A DNA stretch of 59,532 nt from Mycobacterium sp. 1465703.0. GTDB lineage: Bacteria; Actinomycetota; Actinomycetes; Mycobacteriales; Mycobacteriaceae. The number at the start of each line of letters is the position of its first letter. Positions within the stretch are counted from its first letter, which is position 1. This document shows positions 1-8,611 of this stretch, piece by piece. The notes below the pieces were generated by a model. The model was given only the letters and a program-made list of their open reading frames with translations, searched no databases and had not been told where the DNA came from. The translations under genes were made by a program, and so were the position numbers. The DNA lies in contig NZ_LZKU01000127.1 in NCBI RefSeq assembly GCF_001672975.1, positions 1 through 59,532 on the forward strand, in the 5' to 3' direction.

Positions 1-412
1 CTCGGGGAAGCACGAGTTCCCGTCGGCCTGACGGTTCAGCGGCCGGACCGGCCGGATGCCAATGCGGCGATCACGGCCACCATTGAGCACGCCACCGCAC
101 CGACCGCGGCGCCCGCCCCGACGTACAGGCCGTATTCGGCCGACACCGGCGGGCTGACGTTGAGCTTGTAGTACCACACCGTCAGCGCCACGATCAGCGA
201 TGAAATCAACAGTGCGCCAACAGAAGCAAGCTTCACCGACAGACCGCGGCCCATCATCGCGCCGACCACCAACAGCGTGGAGGCCAACAGCACGATGAGC
301 TGACCCGCGCCGAACCCCCGGGGCAGTTCCAAATTGCCGTGATCGCCGCATTGGCATCCGGCCGGTCCGGCCGCTGAACCGTCAGGCCGACGGGAACTCG
401 TGCTTCCCCGAG
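1..412. repeat. 77-bp terminal inverted repeat, left edge (probable assembly fold-back)
   Basis: Bases 1-77 are an exact reverse complement of 336-412, with a 258-bp interior. The left arm reads on + as the last codons and stop of a glyoxalase (stop at 29-31), duplicating the end of the real glyoxalase on - (stop 382-384). The arms also duplicate the 3' end of the membrane-protein gene. The repeat runs into the window edge and is exactly 77 bp, as at the right edge, so I read it as a k-mer fold-back or inverted chimera rather than a biological element. Confidence 0.9.
36..335 (-). pseudogene. C-terminal part of a small transmembrane protein, cut by the fold-back junction
   Basis: About 99 codons in one frame ending at a TGA in the left repeat arm. 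Three hydrophobic helices are visible (starting GAGQLIVLLAS, GALLISSLIV and GAAVGAVACSMVAV). The N-terminus is absent because the frame enters the right repeat arm at 336, where it becomes antisense glyoxalase sequence. M. tuberculosis has a small membrane protein (Rv0912) next to its carotenoid oxygenase gene; this could be its counterpart, by position only. In the true genome the gene probably converges on the glyoxalase gene. Confidence 0.5.
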
Positions 413-861
413 ACGCCGCTGCTGTGCGGCTCGTTGACGCCGAATATGAAGGGCGCGAAGACGATTTCGCGCCCGTCCGGGTCGCGGAAGGTGACCGCAC
501 CGTTGGCTGCCCAGTAGGGGTGCTGTTCGACGGGTTCGACGCCAGCGTCGTGCAGGCGGGCGAGAGCGGCTTGTTGCGCCGGATGGTCGGGGAAGTACAG
601 ACACAGCTGTTCCTGGCCGTCCACCGCGACCGGCTCGACGGCCTCCACGATTTCCAAGGTCAGGTTCCAGCTGGGCAGCCCGAAGATGGCGCCGTTGCTC
701 CCGTAGCTGTCCGCGAACGTTTCGTAGAGCGGCAGCCCTACCAGGTCGCGGTAGAAGCCCACCGTCTTCGCGAAGTGCGAGGAGCGGCGTGCGAAGCGGA
801 TGGCACCGATCGGCGCCAGTCGCAGCGGCCAGTGCGTGGCGTGGTGGTTGTCGGTACTCAT
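382..861 (-). CDS. VOC (glyoxalase/bleomycin-resistance fold) protein
   Basis: A 159-residue single-domain vicinal-oxygen-chelate protein. The N-terminal half has the paired beta-alpha-beta pattern (RSSHFAKTVGFYRDLVGLP) and the C-terminal half has the typical FRDPDGREIVFAPF strand. Its ATG overlaps the TGA of the upstream oxygenase gene by one base (TGATG), so it is probably translationally coupled and last in a three-gene leftward operon. The substrate is unknown; proteins of this fold act as lyases, dioxygenases or binding proteins. The final codons lie in the terminal inverted repeat, but this copy is continuous with the gene body. Confidence 0.8.
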   Translation of the reverse strand: MSTDNHHATHWPLRLAPIGAIRFARRSSHFAKTVGFYRDLVGLPLYETFADSYGSNGAIFGLPSWNLTLEIVEAVEPVAVDGQEQLCLYFPDHPAQQAALARLHDAGVEPVEQHPYWAANGAVTFRDPDGREIVFAPFIFGVNEPHSSGVSGKHEFPSA

Positions 862-2375
862 CACAGTCCGATCGCGCCCGCGGCGGAGTCGGCGGTAGCC
901 CAGCGCCGCAGTTGCGCACCGGGTGCCCAGGTCGAGTGAGTGCCGCTGGAAATCCGCTCCGGCAATTGAAGTTTGCACACCGGGCCGTCGCCGACCCGGG
1001 CGGCATCGAACACCAGGCAATAGGAGGCGTCGGTGTTCATGTCGGTGGTGAGGGTGACGAGGTAGCCGTCGTCTTCACCGTTGGCGCCCACCCGCGGCGC
1101 CATTGCGGTCTCACTGCCGTAGACTCCCCGCCCGAACGAGAACCCCTCCTCGCTTCCGGTGCGCAGATCGTGTTTGACCAGGCCGTCGAACAAGAACCAG
1201 CCGGGCTTGCCGGTGGCGGCATAGGTGTAGCGGTAATCTCTGGCGGCGTAGTCGGGGTTGATGGTGCCGAACTCGGTGATGGACTGCGAGAGCTGCTCCT
1301 CTTTCACCGCGCCGGTGACCAGGTTGAAGCGCCACCGATGCAGCCGGGCCTGCAGGCGATCCAGGGCCAGGAATCGAAACAGCTTGTCCCACTTGCTTCC
1401 ACCGGTGTCGAGCGGAGACGGATCGCCTTCGAAAAAGCCGTCGAGCACGATCTCGTCGCCATCCTCGTAGGCGTTGGTGAAGTGCAGCACGAACGTGGGG
1501 TCAGCCTCGAACCAGCGAATCTCCTCGGTGCCGCCGCGGCGCGGGATCACCGCGAAACGCGACGGAAGGTCGGGGTAGAAGCGCGGTAGGTGCACCTCGT
1601 GCTCGAGCAGTTGCGGATCCCAGAACAGCGGGAAATCGTTGAGAATGGCGTAGTTTTCGGTGAACGCCATGTCGTGCGGAAGACGCGGCCCCGGTAGCGG
1701 GATGTCGACATAGTGCGCCAGTTCATTGTGCTCGTCGACCACGCCGTAGTGCATGTAGGGGTCTTGCTTGCTGTAGTTGAAGAACAACAGTTCACCGGTT
1801 TTGTTGTCTACCTTGGGATGTGCGGATACACCCCAATCGATCGGAAAGCCGCCGTTCCACGACTCCTTGCCGAGGGTATCGGCCGAGTACGGGTCGATTC
1901 GGTACAGGTCACCGCACTGGTAGAAACTGGTCAGCGCGATACCGCGGTGGACGATGACGTCGGTGCTCGACGCGTCCTTCATCCGGGTTCGCGCGCCCCA
2001 TCCCTGCTCGCGACGGGACAGTTGCACCGGCTCCGCCAGACCCGGCCACAGCGGTCCACCCGCCTCGTTCTCGGCCAGGAAACCGTCGGTGCGGATGAAT
2101 CGGTTGCGGTAGAAGGCTTTTCCGTCGCGAAACCCGACCACGTGCACCATGCCGTCGCCGTCGAACGGGTGATAGGTCTTCAACGCCGGGTGTAGTGGGT
2201 TCTCAGTGTTGCGCAGGTAGACGCCGTCCAGGTCGCGTGGGATTTCGCCCTCGACAGCGGTGAGGTCGTCGCCGTCCCACTCGGTGGTCTGGGGCCGCCA
2301 CGGTCCGCTGCGGTACGGGTGGTCGTCGTCTTCGGGCAGGGTGGACAGGAACTTGCCGACGATCTCAACGTCCAT
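861..2375 (-). CDS. Carotenoid-cleavage-type Fe(II) oxygenase (RPE65 family)
   Basis: A 504-residue seven-blade-propeller oxygenase that cleaves a carotenoid-type or stilbene-type double bond with non-heme Fe(II). The four histidines expected to hold iron are present in conserved contexts: SAHPK (H186), PHDMAF (H234), LHFTNAY (H298) and GTHSTW (H480). The likely M. tuberculosis counterpart is Rv0913c. I chose the ATG at 2375, which has GGCAGG five bases upstream; a GTG at 2381 would overlap the thiolase stop (GTGA). Either way it is tightly coupled to the thiolase upstream and the glyoxalase downstream. The substrate cannot be read from sequence. Confidence 0.9.
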   Translation of the reverse strand: MDVEIVGKFLSTLPEDDDHPYRSGPWRPQTTEWDGDDLTAVEGEIPRDLDGVYLRNTENPLHPALKTYHPFDGDGMVHVVGFRDGKAFYRNRFIRTDGFLAENEAGGPLWPGLAEPVQLSRREQGWGARTRMKDASSTDVIVHRGIALTSFYQCGDLYRIDPYSADTLGKESWNGGFPIDWGVSAHPKVDNKTGELLFFNYSKQDPYMHYGVVDEHNELAHYVDIPLPGPRLPHDMAFTENYAILNDFPLFWDPQLLEHEVHLPRFYPDLPSRFAVIPRRGGTEEIRWFEADPTFVLHFTNAYEDGDEIVLDGFFEGDPSPLDTGGSKWDKLFRFLALDRLQARLHRWRFNLVTGAVKEEQLSQSITEFGTINPDYAARDYRYTYAATGKPGWFLFDGLVKHDLRTGSEEGFSFGRGVYGSETAMAPRVGANGEDDGYLVTLTTDMNTDASYCLVFDAARVGDGPVCKLQLPERISSGTHSTWAPGAQLRRWATADSAAGAIGL

Positions 2376-2377
2376 GA

Positions 2378-3604
2378 TCACCTGCCTTCAGTGCCGCTGA
2401 CGACGAAACTGACTGTGGTGGCGGTACTTCCGCCGAAGTTCAGGGTACCGAAGGTGTGCGCGCCGTCGACCTGGTACTCGCCGGCGGCGTCGCTGACCTG
2501 TTTGGCCGCGTCGAGCAGCATCCGGACTCCAGAGGCACCGACCGGGTGTCCGCCGCCGATCAGTCCGCCGCTCGGGTTGATCGGCAGCCGCCCGCCGATC
2601 TCGATCTCGCCGTTTTCGATGGCCTTCCACGATTCGCCTGGACCGGTCAGCCCGATGTGGTCGATGGCCAGGTATTCGCTGGGGGTGAAGCAGTCGTGCA
2701 CTTCGAACCCGTCGACATCCTCAAGGTAGCGCTGTGCGCGACGCAGCGCGTCCAGTACCGCGGCCCGCACATGGGGGAGAACGTATGGCTCGCCATCTGC
2801 GCGGTCCAGTTTCTGCCGCAGGCCCAGCCCGACGGTGCGATGTCCCCAGCCGTCGATCCGGCCTATTGGGTGAGCATCGGGATGATCGCGCAGATAGGCG
2901 TCGTTGACGAAAACCAATCCCACGCCGCCGTCGGTCATTTGGCTGCAGTCGAATCGCCGCAGCCGGCCTTCGGTGATCGGGTTGGTGGCATCGTCGTCGG
3001 TGATCGGGTGGGGGATGGTCCACTCACGAGTCTGGGCGTTGGGGTTGCGCCGCGCGTTGGCGAAGTTGAGTTGCGCGATGGTCCGCAGGTGTGCGTCGTC
3101 CAGGCCGTACCGCCGGTCGTATTCGTCGGCCACTTCGGCGAACATGGACGGCCACAGGTAACGAGCGTTCGCCCCCTCGTGACCGGTCCACGCCGCGGCG
3201 CCCAGATGTTGCGCGGCGGTGTCACCGGGAACGGTCTTCTCCAGTTCGATCCCGACCACCAATGCGGTGTCGTAAGCACCCGATCGCAGATCGGCCATCG
3301 CCGCCAACACCGCCACGCTGCCAGAGGCACACGCCGCCTCGTGGCGCGAGGCGGGGGTGTCCCACAGTCCGTCGCACACCGTGGCCGGCATCGCCCCGAG
3401 GTGGCCCTGTCGGGCGAACATCTCGCCGAACGCGTTGCCGACGTGCACCACTTCAATGTCGGCGGCATCGAGCTTGGCCGCGGTCAGCGTGGCGTCGACA
3501 ACCTCGGCCGTCAGCCCGGTGAAGTCGCGGCCTTCCTTGGTGAGGTTGCGAGCGAAATCGCTTTGGTAACCGCCCAGAATCCACACACCGGTCGACCCAG
3601 CCAT
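2378..3604 (-). CDS. SCP-x type thiolase / lipid-transfer acetyl-CoA acetyltransferase
   Basis: A 408-residue thiolase of the sterol-carrier/lipid-transfer branch. The nucleophilic cysteine is C92 in EAACASGS; the C-terminal EVHDCFTPSEY and GGGHPVGASG motifs carry the other catalytic residues. It would cleave or condense an acyl-CoA chain, probably of a lipid or sterol side chain. The counterpart of Rv0914c. I chose ATG 3604 (MAGSTGVW); an in-frame ATG at 3625 is possible. First gene of the leftward thiolase-oxygenase-glyoxalase set. Confidence 0.88.
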   Translation of the reverse strand: MAGSTGVWILGGYQSDFARNLTKEGRDFTGLTAEVVDATLTAAKLDAADIEVVHVGNAFGEMFARQGHLGAMPATVCDGLWDTPASRHEAACASGSVAVLAAMADLRSGAYDTALVVGIELEKTVPGDTAAQHLGAAAWTGHEGANARYLWPSMFAEVADEYDRRYGLDDAHLRTIAQLNFANARRNPNAQTREWTIPHPITDDDATNPITEGRLRRFDCSQMTDGGVGLVFVNDAYLRDHPDAHPIGRIDGWGHRTVGLGLRQKLDRADGEPYVLPHVRAAVLDALRRAQRYLEDVDGFEVHDCFTPSEYLAIDHIGLTGPGESWKAIENGEIEIGGRLPINPSGGLIGGGHPVGASGVRMLLDAAKQVSDAAGEYQVDGAHTFGTLNFGGSTATTVSFVVSGTEGR

Positions 3605-4364
3605 ACGCCGACGGTACTCTCGCATATCGGCGTTGTTGAGGCCCGGTGGCGTGCCGGCCGGCCCGGTCGGGTTCCCGCAAACGCCCGAGAAAAAGGGCGG
3701 CCCCGTCGGCTCTCGGGCTGAACCGACGGGACCTAGGCGGTTGCGAAGGCCGGCCAACGCACTCGCCTCTGTTGGATCATTGCCACCGATGACGGTCGAC
3801 AAACATGCTGACCCAATCTCGTTGAGTCTGACACGACTCGGGCACCGAGTCGGGGTTAATGACGATTCTCGTTCTGCGCGTGTGCAACAAAGTTCCGACG
3901 GGATCCCTCTACGCCCAGGCTGAGCTGCGTCAAGGTGGTGCGCTCGTACCAATGTGAGTCGCCCGCCCAGCAAAGTGGCGACGCCGGTGCCTCGCCGTCG
4001 CTTCGCCGGTGCTACGAATCGCCCTGCGGAGGTGCCGCCGCGTCACAACAAGCCGCCCCCTTTAGCAGGGGGCGCTGGTGTCTGGATGGGGCGGGTCTGT
4101 GCTTCATCGTGACATTGCGTCAGTGGTCATCTAGCCCGATTGGCAGGTGTGACGGCAAAGTCGTTAAACCTTTTCATCTGCCGATACGTGCGGTTAGCTA
4201 ATCGCCCGAATGGAGTGTTCGGGGGCGGGGTCGCTGCGTTGCGACACGGTCACGGATGGATACCTATCAGCTCATCACTGGTCACATGTGCCCCGCAAAT
4301 CACTATCGTCACATGGGCCAGCTGAAGGACGTCAACGCGGTGTCCTACCCCCGAAAGGTGTTAC
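3605..4364. other. 760-bp divergent intergenic region without a convincing gene
   Basis: Lies between the divergent thiolase and DUF4185 genes. No open frame here has mycobacterial codon use or a recognisable protein. Two hairpins are visible: CCCGTCGG (3702-3709) with CCGACGGG (3723-3730), and CGCCCCCT (4054-4061) with AGGGGGCG (4067-4074, 5-base loop, no U-run). Both promoters must lie here, but I cannot assign -10/-35 boxes confidently. Confidence 0.6.
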
Positions 4365-5891
4365 ATGTCGGCGTTTCTGCGAAGTGTGTCGCTCACGATG
4401 GCGTCAGCGGCCGCTATCGGATTCGTCCTCGTGGTCGGGCCTGCGCCAAGCGCAAACGCCACACCGTGCGGCGCGCCCGAGGCCAACGTCGAACCTCCCG
4501 CCGCGCCGCCGGCCATGCCCGCACCCCAGCCGGTCGTCCAGCCGCCAGTGGGACGCAGACCCACGCACACGAATGACCAGGCGCCGCTGCCGCGGCTGGG
4601 TCCGCTGATCTCGTCGTTGCTCAAGCCGGCCGCGCCGGGCCGGCAGTACTCAGCACCGGTGCACCCGCGAGCCGAGGGACCCGACCCCTCCGCACCGATG
4701 TACCCGCAAGCCGAGGTACTGCCGCCCGGGCCTAATCCACCCGCGCCTGGCGTGCCCGCGCTGCCGCCCAATGCCAACCAGCTGCGCCCGAACGCTGCCC
4801 CGATGCCGCAACCACAACCCGAACCTGGCCCGCCGCCTCCTTCGATCGCGGGGGCTCCGACGTCGCTGGTCGACTGGGTCACCGGACCGAACGGCCCCAA
4901 CAAGACGCTGCAACGTTTCAGCATCTCCGGCACCGACCTCGGGATCGCCTGGGACAACGGCGATCCCGCCAACCGACAGGTGCTGATGGCCTTTGGTGAC
5001 ACCTTCGGCTACTGCAAGGTCCACGGCCAGCAGTGGCGGTACAACACCCTGTTCCGCAGCAACGATCACGACCTGTCCAAGGGAATCCACATCGCCGACG
5101 GTGTGCCGAACGACAGGTATTCCGGCTCACCGGTGTGGGCGCCCGGACTTTCCAAACAGGTCGTCAACACCATTCATAAGGCGGCGCATGAGACGGGCAT
5201 CATTCCGACGGCGGCGATGTCGATGGGCCGCACCCAGTACATGAGCTACATGTCCATCCGGCAGTGGGGGCGTGACGGTGAATGGTCGACCAACTACTCG
5301 GCGATCGCCAGGTCTAACGACAACGGCCAGAACTGGGGAATCTTCCCGACCACCATTCGCACGGCCTCGCCGGATGCCATTCCGGGAGCTGGGTTTACGC
5401 CGGGCAATGAGAATTTCCAGATGGGTGCGTTCCTGAAGGGCAACGACGGTTACCTCTATCAGTTCGGCACCCCGTCGGGGCGTGGCGGCGCGGCGTTTCT
5501 CTGCCGCGTCCCGCCGAATCAATTGCCCGACCTGACCAAGTACCAGTACTGGAACGGCGACAACGGCGGTCACTGGGTCGCCAACAATCCGGGCGCGGCC
5601 ACGCCGATCTTCCCGGGGCCGGTCGGCGAAATGTCGGCCCAGTACAACACTTATCTCAAGCAGTACCTGGTGCTCTACACCAACGGCGGCAGCAACGACG
5701 TCGTGGCACGGACCGCACCGACGCCGCAAGGGCCATGGAGTCCCGAGCAGCCGCTGGTGTCGGCCTTCCAAATGCCCGGCGGCATCTACGCGCCAATGAT
5801 CCATCCCTGGTCGTCCGGACGAGACCTGTACTTCAACCTGTCGTTGTGGTCGGCATACGACGTGATGCTGATGCACACCGTGCTGCCGTAA
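4365..5891 (+). CDS. Secreted DUF4185 family protein with Pro-rich linker
   Basis: A 508-residue exported protein. A signal peptide (about residues 1-33, hydrophobic core AAAIGFVLVVGPAP, likely cut after SANA) is followed by a Pro/Ala/Gln-rich linker to about residue 160. The rest is a DUF4185 domain with Trp/Asn-rich propeller-like strands (GTDLGIAWDNGD, SGSPVWAPG). DUF4185 proteins resemble glycosidase or sialidase-like propellers, but no activity is established here. AAAGG six bases before the ATG supports the start. It stands alone, divergent from the thiolase operon. Confidence 0.85.
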   Translation: MSAFLRSVSLTMASAAAIGFVLVVGPAPSANATPCGAPEANVEPPAAPPAMPAPQPVVQPPVGRRPTHTNDQAPLPRLGPLISSLLKPAAPGRQYSAPVHPRAEGPDPSAPMYPQAEVLPPGPNPPAPGVPALPPNANQLRPNAAPMPQPQPEPGPPPPSIAGAPTSLVDWVTGPNGPNKTLQRFSISGTDLGIAWDNGDPANRQVLMAFGDTFGYCKVHGQQWRYNTLFRSNDHDLSKGIHIADGVPNDRYSGSPVWAPGLSKQVVNTIHKAAHETGIIPTAAMSMGRTQYMSYMSIRQWGRDGEWSTNYSAIARSNDNGQNWGIFPTTIRTASPDAIPGAGFTPGNENFQMGAFLKGNDGYLYQFGTPSGRGGAAFLCRVPPNQLPDLTKYQYWNGDNGGHWVANNPGAATPIFPGPVGEMSAQYNTYLKQYLVLYTNGGSNDVVARTAPTPQGPWSPEQPLVSAFQMPGGIYAPMIHPWSSGRDLYFNLSLWSAYDVMLMHTVLP

Positions 5892-5937
5892 AGCCGTTGC
5901 CATTGAACAACGATGGCCGAGTGGGAGGAGGGCGAGC

Positions 5938-6324
5938 ATGATCGCCTTGAAGTATCACGACAATTGTTGCGGCCTCGCCGACCCACTCACTCCACTCGCG
6001 GCCGCGGCGTTACCCGACGATGTGCCGGCATCGTCGGCGGGTGAACTGTCCCGAGGGGAGGGTGTCGACGGCGTGGATGGCCACACGGTGTTCGACGGCC
6101 ACCGGCCGGATTTCTGGACCGTGGGTAGACCAGGGCTGCGAGACATCGAGGTGTGCATCGAAAGCACCCGCGCCGATGGTGCGATCAGCCTCGGCCTAGT
6201 GGTCAACGGCCTGGATTGCAGTGGTGTTCCGATTGACCAGGCGCTTTCGCTCGCAGACGCCCGGGGGGATGCGGGCGTCTGCGGCGTCAGCTGCCGGGGA
6301 GGTGGACACCTCAAAGCCAGTTAG
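5938..6324 (+). CDS. Small hypothetical protein
   Basis: A 128-residue frame preceded by an AGGAGG six bases before the ATG, with mostly G/C third positions, so I think it is translated. The middle part (RDIEVCIESTRADGAISLGL, about residues 69-88) has an amphipathic alternation like a real domain; the Cys-rich end (VCGVSCRGGG) is less convincing. I recognise no family. It follows the DUF4185 gene by 46 bases and could be co-transcribed with it. Confidence 0.45.
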   Translation: MIALKYHDNCCGLADPLTPLAAAALPDDVPASSAGELSRGEGVDGVDGHTVFDGHRPDFWTVGRPGLRDIEVCIESTRADGAISLGLVVNGLDCSGVPIDQALSLADARGDAGVCGVSCRGGGHLKAS

Positions 6325-6383
6325 TCAGTGGTTGACGGAGTTTCGCGACGCCGTCGTAGTCGATCTGTATCAAGGGGTATCTG

Positions 6384-6599
6384 CTACGGCCGCGGCGGAA
6401 TCCACCGCTTGCCGTCTGTCGTCCATCCACACGGTAGGTAGTTCCAATGTGCAGGCGGATTCGGATCGAAGCTCAAGCACTTCGGGGCGTAGAACGAAGG
6501 GGTGGGAGGAGGCGGTGCCGGCTGATTCTCGGCGCGAGCAACAGGCCCGCTGAGTACCAAGGCACCAACGGCCATCAGTGTCGCGACTAGCTTCCGCAT
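6384..6599 (-). CDS. Small secreted Pro/Trp-rich protein
   Basis: A 71-residue precursor. A clear signal peptide (MRKLVATLMAVGALVLSGPV, likely cleaved after ARA) is followed by a short mature domain with a proline run, two cysteines able to form a disulfide (KCLSF and PCGW) and a final WIPPRP. Small secreted proteins with this W/P/G-rich pattern are common and uncharacterised in mycobacteria. It would lie in the cell wall or outside the cell. Confidence 0.7.
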   Translation of the reverse strand: MRKLVATLMAVGALVLSGPVARAENQPAPPPPTPSFYAPKCLSFDPNPPAHWNYLPCGWTTDGKRWIPPRP

Positions 6600-6748
6600 C
6601 GCAGGCTCGGCAGTTCTTATGCCCCAACGAAGCGACGGTCGCTACGTTTCGTTCCTCACATGCACGACGCAAATGCTAGTCCTCATTTGCGTTTTTCGTG
6701 CTACTGAATCGCTTTCATCCGCACGACTGCCGAAGGCCGACAGGTCCA

Positions 6749-7045
6749 CTAAGCGGCGCTGTTGCGAGGCCACGGCCCGCGCGCCGACGTCGTTTTCGGC
6801 TCACGGTGGCTGGTCGGCAGGTGAAATACGGAGGCCAGGGCCAGGTCTCCGCTGTGCGGGGGGCGACGCCCGGCGTTGCGACGGATCCACCAGGCGGCCG
6901 TCGTGGCCACCGCGGCGAGCGCCAGGGCCAACACAATCACGATGTCTCCCAAGGCGAGCAACACAATAAAGCCCGCGATGACCCACAGTGACTCAGCAAT
7001 CGGGTAACGGGCACCCAAACGTTCGCTGGTGATGATCTGCCGCAT
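6749..7045 (-). CDS. Small membrane protein, two hydrophobic helices
   Basis: A 98-residue protein. A short polar N-terminus with YPIAESLW leads into one long hydrophobic stretch (VIAGFIVLLALGDIVIVLAL and onward to WW) that can form two closely spaced helices, followed by a basic Arg/Pro/Ser tail that should stay cytoplasmic. I chose ATG 7045 (MRQIITSERL) over the longer frame because homology-like composition starts there. No function can be assigned. Confidence 0.6.
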   Translation of the reverse strand: MRQIITSERLGARYPIAESLWVIAGFIVLLALGDIVIVLALALAAVATTAAWWIRRNAGRRPPHSGDLALASVFHLPTSHREPKTTSARGPWPRNSAA

Positions 7046-7273
7046 GTCAGCCTCGCTACGGAGAAGGTCACTGCTGGTTTCAGCGACTGCCTTTTGCAAC
7101 ACCTGAACGGTCGAAAGACTGCCCGATCGGGGGACGAGGTGACCCAGCTCACCAGCGGTCTATGCCGTTACTCCCGTGCGCGATTCTGGTTTGCCAACCA
7201 CTGGCGTCCGGGATGGTGCACTCAGCAAATTCCTAACTGATTCTTGGGAGATTGCTAGCTCGCCTCTCAGCAG

Positions 7274-7531
7274 ATGACAAGAGGCGCCGTGAACGATGGT
7301 CCCATGGTCGACCCCTCCGCCCTTATCGCAGCCCGTATCAACGAACCGTCTGCCGCGTATCTGAAATGCGGTCACTGCCAACGACTGGTGAGCACAGCAA
7401 ATGCTGTTCTCCGGCAGTTTCCCGGGATTGACGTGGTGTTCTGCCATGACTGCCAATTCAACCGGATCACAGCAGCACCGCTCGTGGCCTGCAGGGAAGT
7501 TGAGCAGGGCGACGCGACCGCGGCCGCCTAG
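7274..7531 (+). CDS. Small protein with paired CxxC motifs (zinc-ribbon-like)
   Basis: An 85-residue frame with two CxxC pairs, CGHC and CHDC, 25 residues between them, the spacing of a treble-clef or zinc-ribbon fold. An alternative ATG is at 7304 (MVDPSALI); neither start has a strong Shine-Dalgarno. Its TAG stop (7529-7531) touches the tRNA-Arg-like fragment at 7530. The function is unknown; a metal-bound nucleic-acid or protein-binding adaptor is possible. Confidence 0.5.
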   Translation: MTRGAVNDGPMVDPSALIAARINEPSAAYLKCGHCQRLVSTANAVLRQFPGIDVVFCHDCQFNRITAAPLVACREVEQGDATAAA

Positions 7532-7558
7532 GATTCGAACCTGCGACACCAGCTTTAG
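7530..7558 (-). repeat. tRNA-Arg fragment, att-like direct repeat of 9442-9470
   Basis: 28 of 29 bases match the T-arm to anticodon-loop part of the tRNA-Arg(CCT) gene at 9442-9470, in the same orientation. The flanks do not fold into a tRNA: the acceptor arm is absent and the anticodon stem does not pair. It lies on the 3' side of the tRNA, where the distal attachment site of an integrated element would fall. Confidence 0.6.
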
Positions 7559-7862
7559 CAGACCATCGTCGCGATGGTTGCTGCAACATAGGGTCTTGCC
7601 CTACGAGTCAACGGGATTCGACGCTTATCCGTTTTGCTGACATTCTTCGATTGCCACTGGTTCTCGGTCATAGTCGGGGATAGGCGGTGGGCAGATGGCT
7701 TTGTCCTGGGAACCACTTCTTCTCCCGCCCCTGATCTCTGATCGGGCCGCCCCTCGCCCTCCGGGGTGGCCCGAGACTCCAAACGTACGAAGCCGTCCAC
7801 AACCTCCCGGCGTAAGTGCTCATGTGCGTACTGGCTGGCTTCAAACGATTCTCAACGATGCC
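7532..7862. other. 331-bp gap without a gene
   Basis: After the tRNA fragment there is a small hairpin (CCATCG-TCG-CGATGG near 7563-7577). The rest has no frame with good codon use and leads to the 3' end of the stress-protein gene. Confidence 0.5.
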
Positions 7863-8363
7863 TCAGTCGGTGGTATGGACGAGCAGCACGTCGGTCTTCG
7901 CCCTGCGCAAGACATTTCCGGGCACTGAGCCAAGCCACTTGTCGCTGCGTGTGTTTAGTCCCACGTTGCCAACCACCAACAGATCGGCCTTGACGTCCTT
8001 GGCGAGATGGAACAGCGCATGTACCGGATCACCCCTAATGGGTCGCGCCTCAATCTCCTTCGCTCCAGCCGCCCTGGCCCGCTCGCGGGCCTCCCGCAGG
8101 ATCGCATAGATGGCGGCCATCCCGTGCACCTTGTAGTCCCCCTCGTTCCCGAGGGCGACCTCGGCGCGGCCATCAAGTACACGATCCGGCCGGGCTGGTC
8201 GCCCCCAGCCTCCCTTGTCTCCCTTTTCCAGATAAGACAAGTGCGCCATTGCGATTATCAACTTGGCATTATTTTCTGCGGCGAACGCGGCGGCGTGGTC
8301 CACCGCACAAAACGACGTGTCCGAACCATCAGTGCCGACCACCACGGTCTGATAGGCGCTCAT
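7863..8363 (-). CDS. Universal stress protein (UspA fold)
   Basis: A 166-residue single-domain USP. It has the ATP-binding elements of the family: D12 after the first strand (VVVGTDGS) and the G-2x-G-9x-G(S) motif at G132, G135 and G145. Single-domain nucleotide-binding USPs act as cytoplasmic stress, hypoxia or growth-arrest effectors. A GGAG five bases upstream supports ATG 8363. An inverted repeat TTTACA-N8-TGTAAA lies 56-75 bases upstream. I found no DosR box. Confidence 0.85.
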   Translation of the reverse strand: MSAYQTVVVGTDGSDTSFCAVDHAAAFAAENNAKLIIAMAHLSYLEKGDKGGWGRPARPDRVLDGRAEVALGNEGDYKVHGMAAIYAILREARERARAAGAKEIEARPIRGDPVHALFHLAKDVKADLLVVGNVGLNTRSDKWLGSVPGNVLRRAKTDVLLVHTTD

Positions 8364-8418
8364 TTCGCTCCACCTTTGCTGTGCACCCCAGAGCGAGGGT
8401 GCCCGCCACGGTGCGCCC

Positions 8419-8438
8419 TTTACACCTCTAGATGTAAA
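8419..8438. promoter_or_regulatory. Inverted repeat TTTACA-N8-TGTAAA upstream of the stress-protein gene
   Basis: A symmetric 20-bp site 56-75 bp before the USP start codon; the inner bases (cctctaga) are partly palindromic too. The size and position fit an operator for a dimeric repressor or activator. The regulator is unknown. Confidence 0.4.
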
Positions 8439-8611
8439 CGCAACCGAATCCATGGGATCTGCCGCGCCATCATTGTTGGCTCGAGGTGCAGCCCAAACGA
8501 TTTGACCCACATGGGCAGTTCGTCCTTGCCTTTGCTTTCGAGGGAAAGATTCGCGCAGCGTCCACGCACACTTCCCGGTCGAGGCGGTGCGCGGTGGCGC
8601 AATCATCCGAA

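Noticed and set aside
36..500. Full 154-residue membrane protein on -
   Set aside because: The first 55 residues are antisense glyoxalase from the fold-back arm and not real coding sequence.
2456..3721. 421-codon open frame on + opposite the thiolase gene
   Set aside because: A shadow of the thiolase codon pattern in high-GC DNA; Arg/Gly/Val-rich composition, no domain, no Shine-Dalgarno.
7530..7620. A second tRNA gene at the TTCGAA match
   Set aside because: Only the T-arm to anticodon-loop piece matches; acceptor and anticodon stems do not pair.
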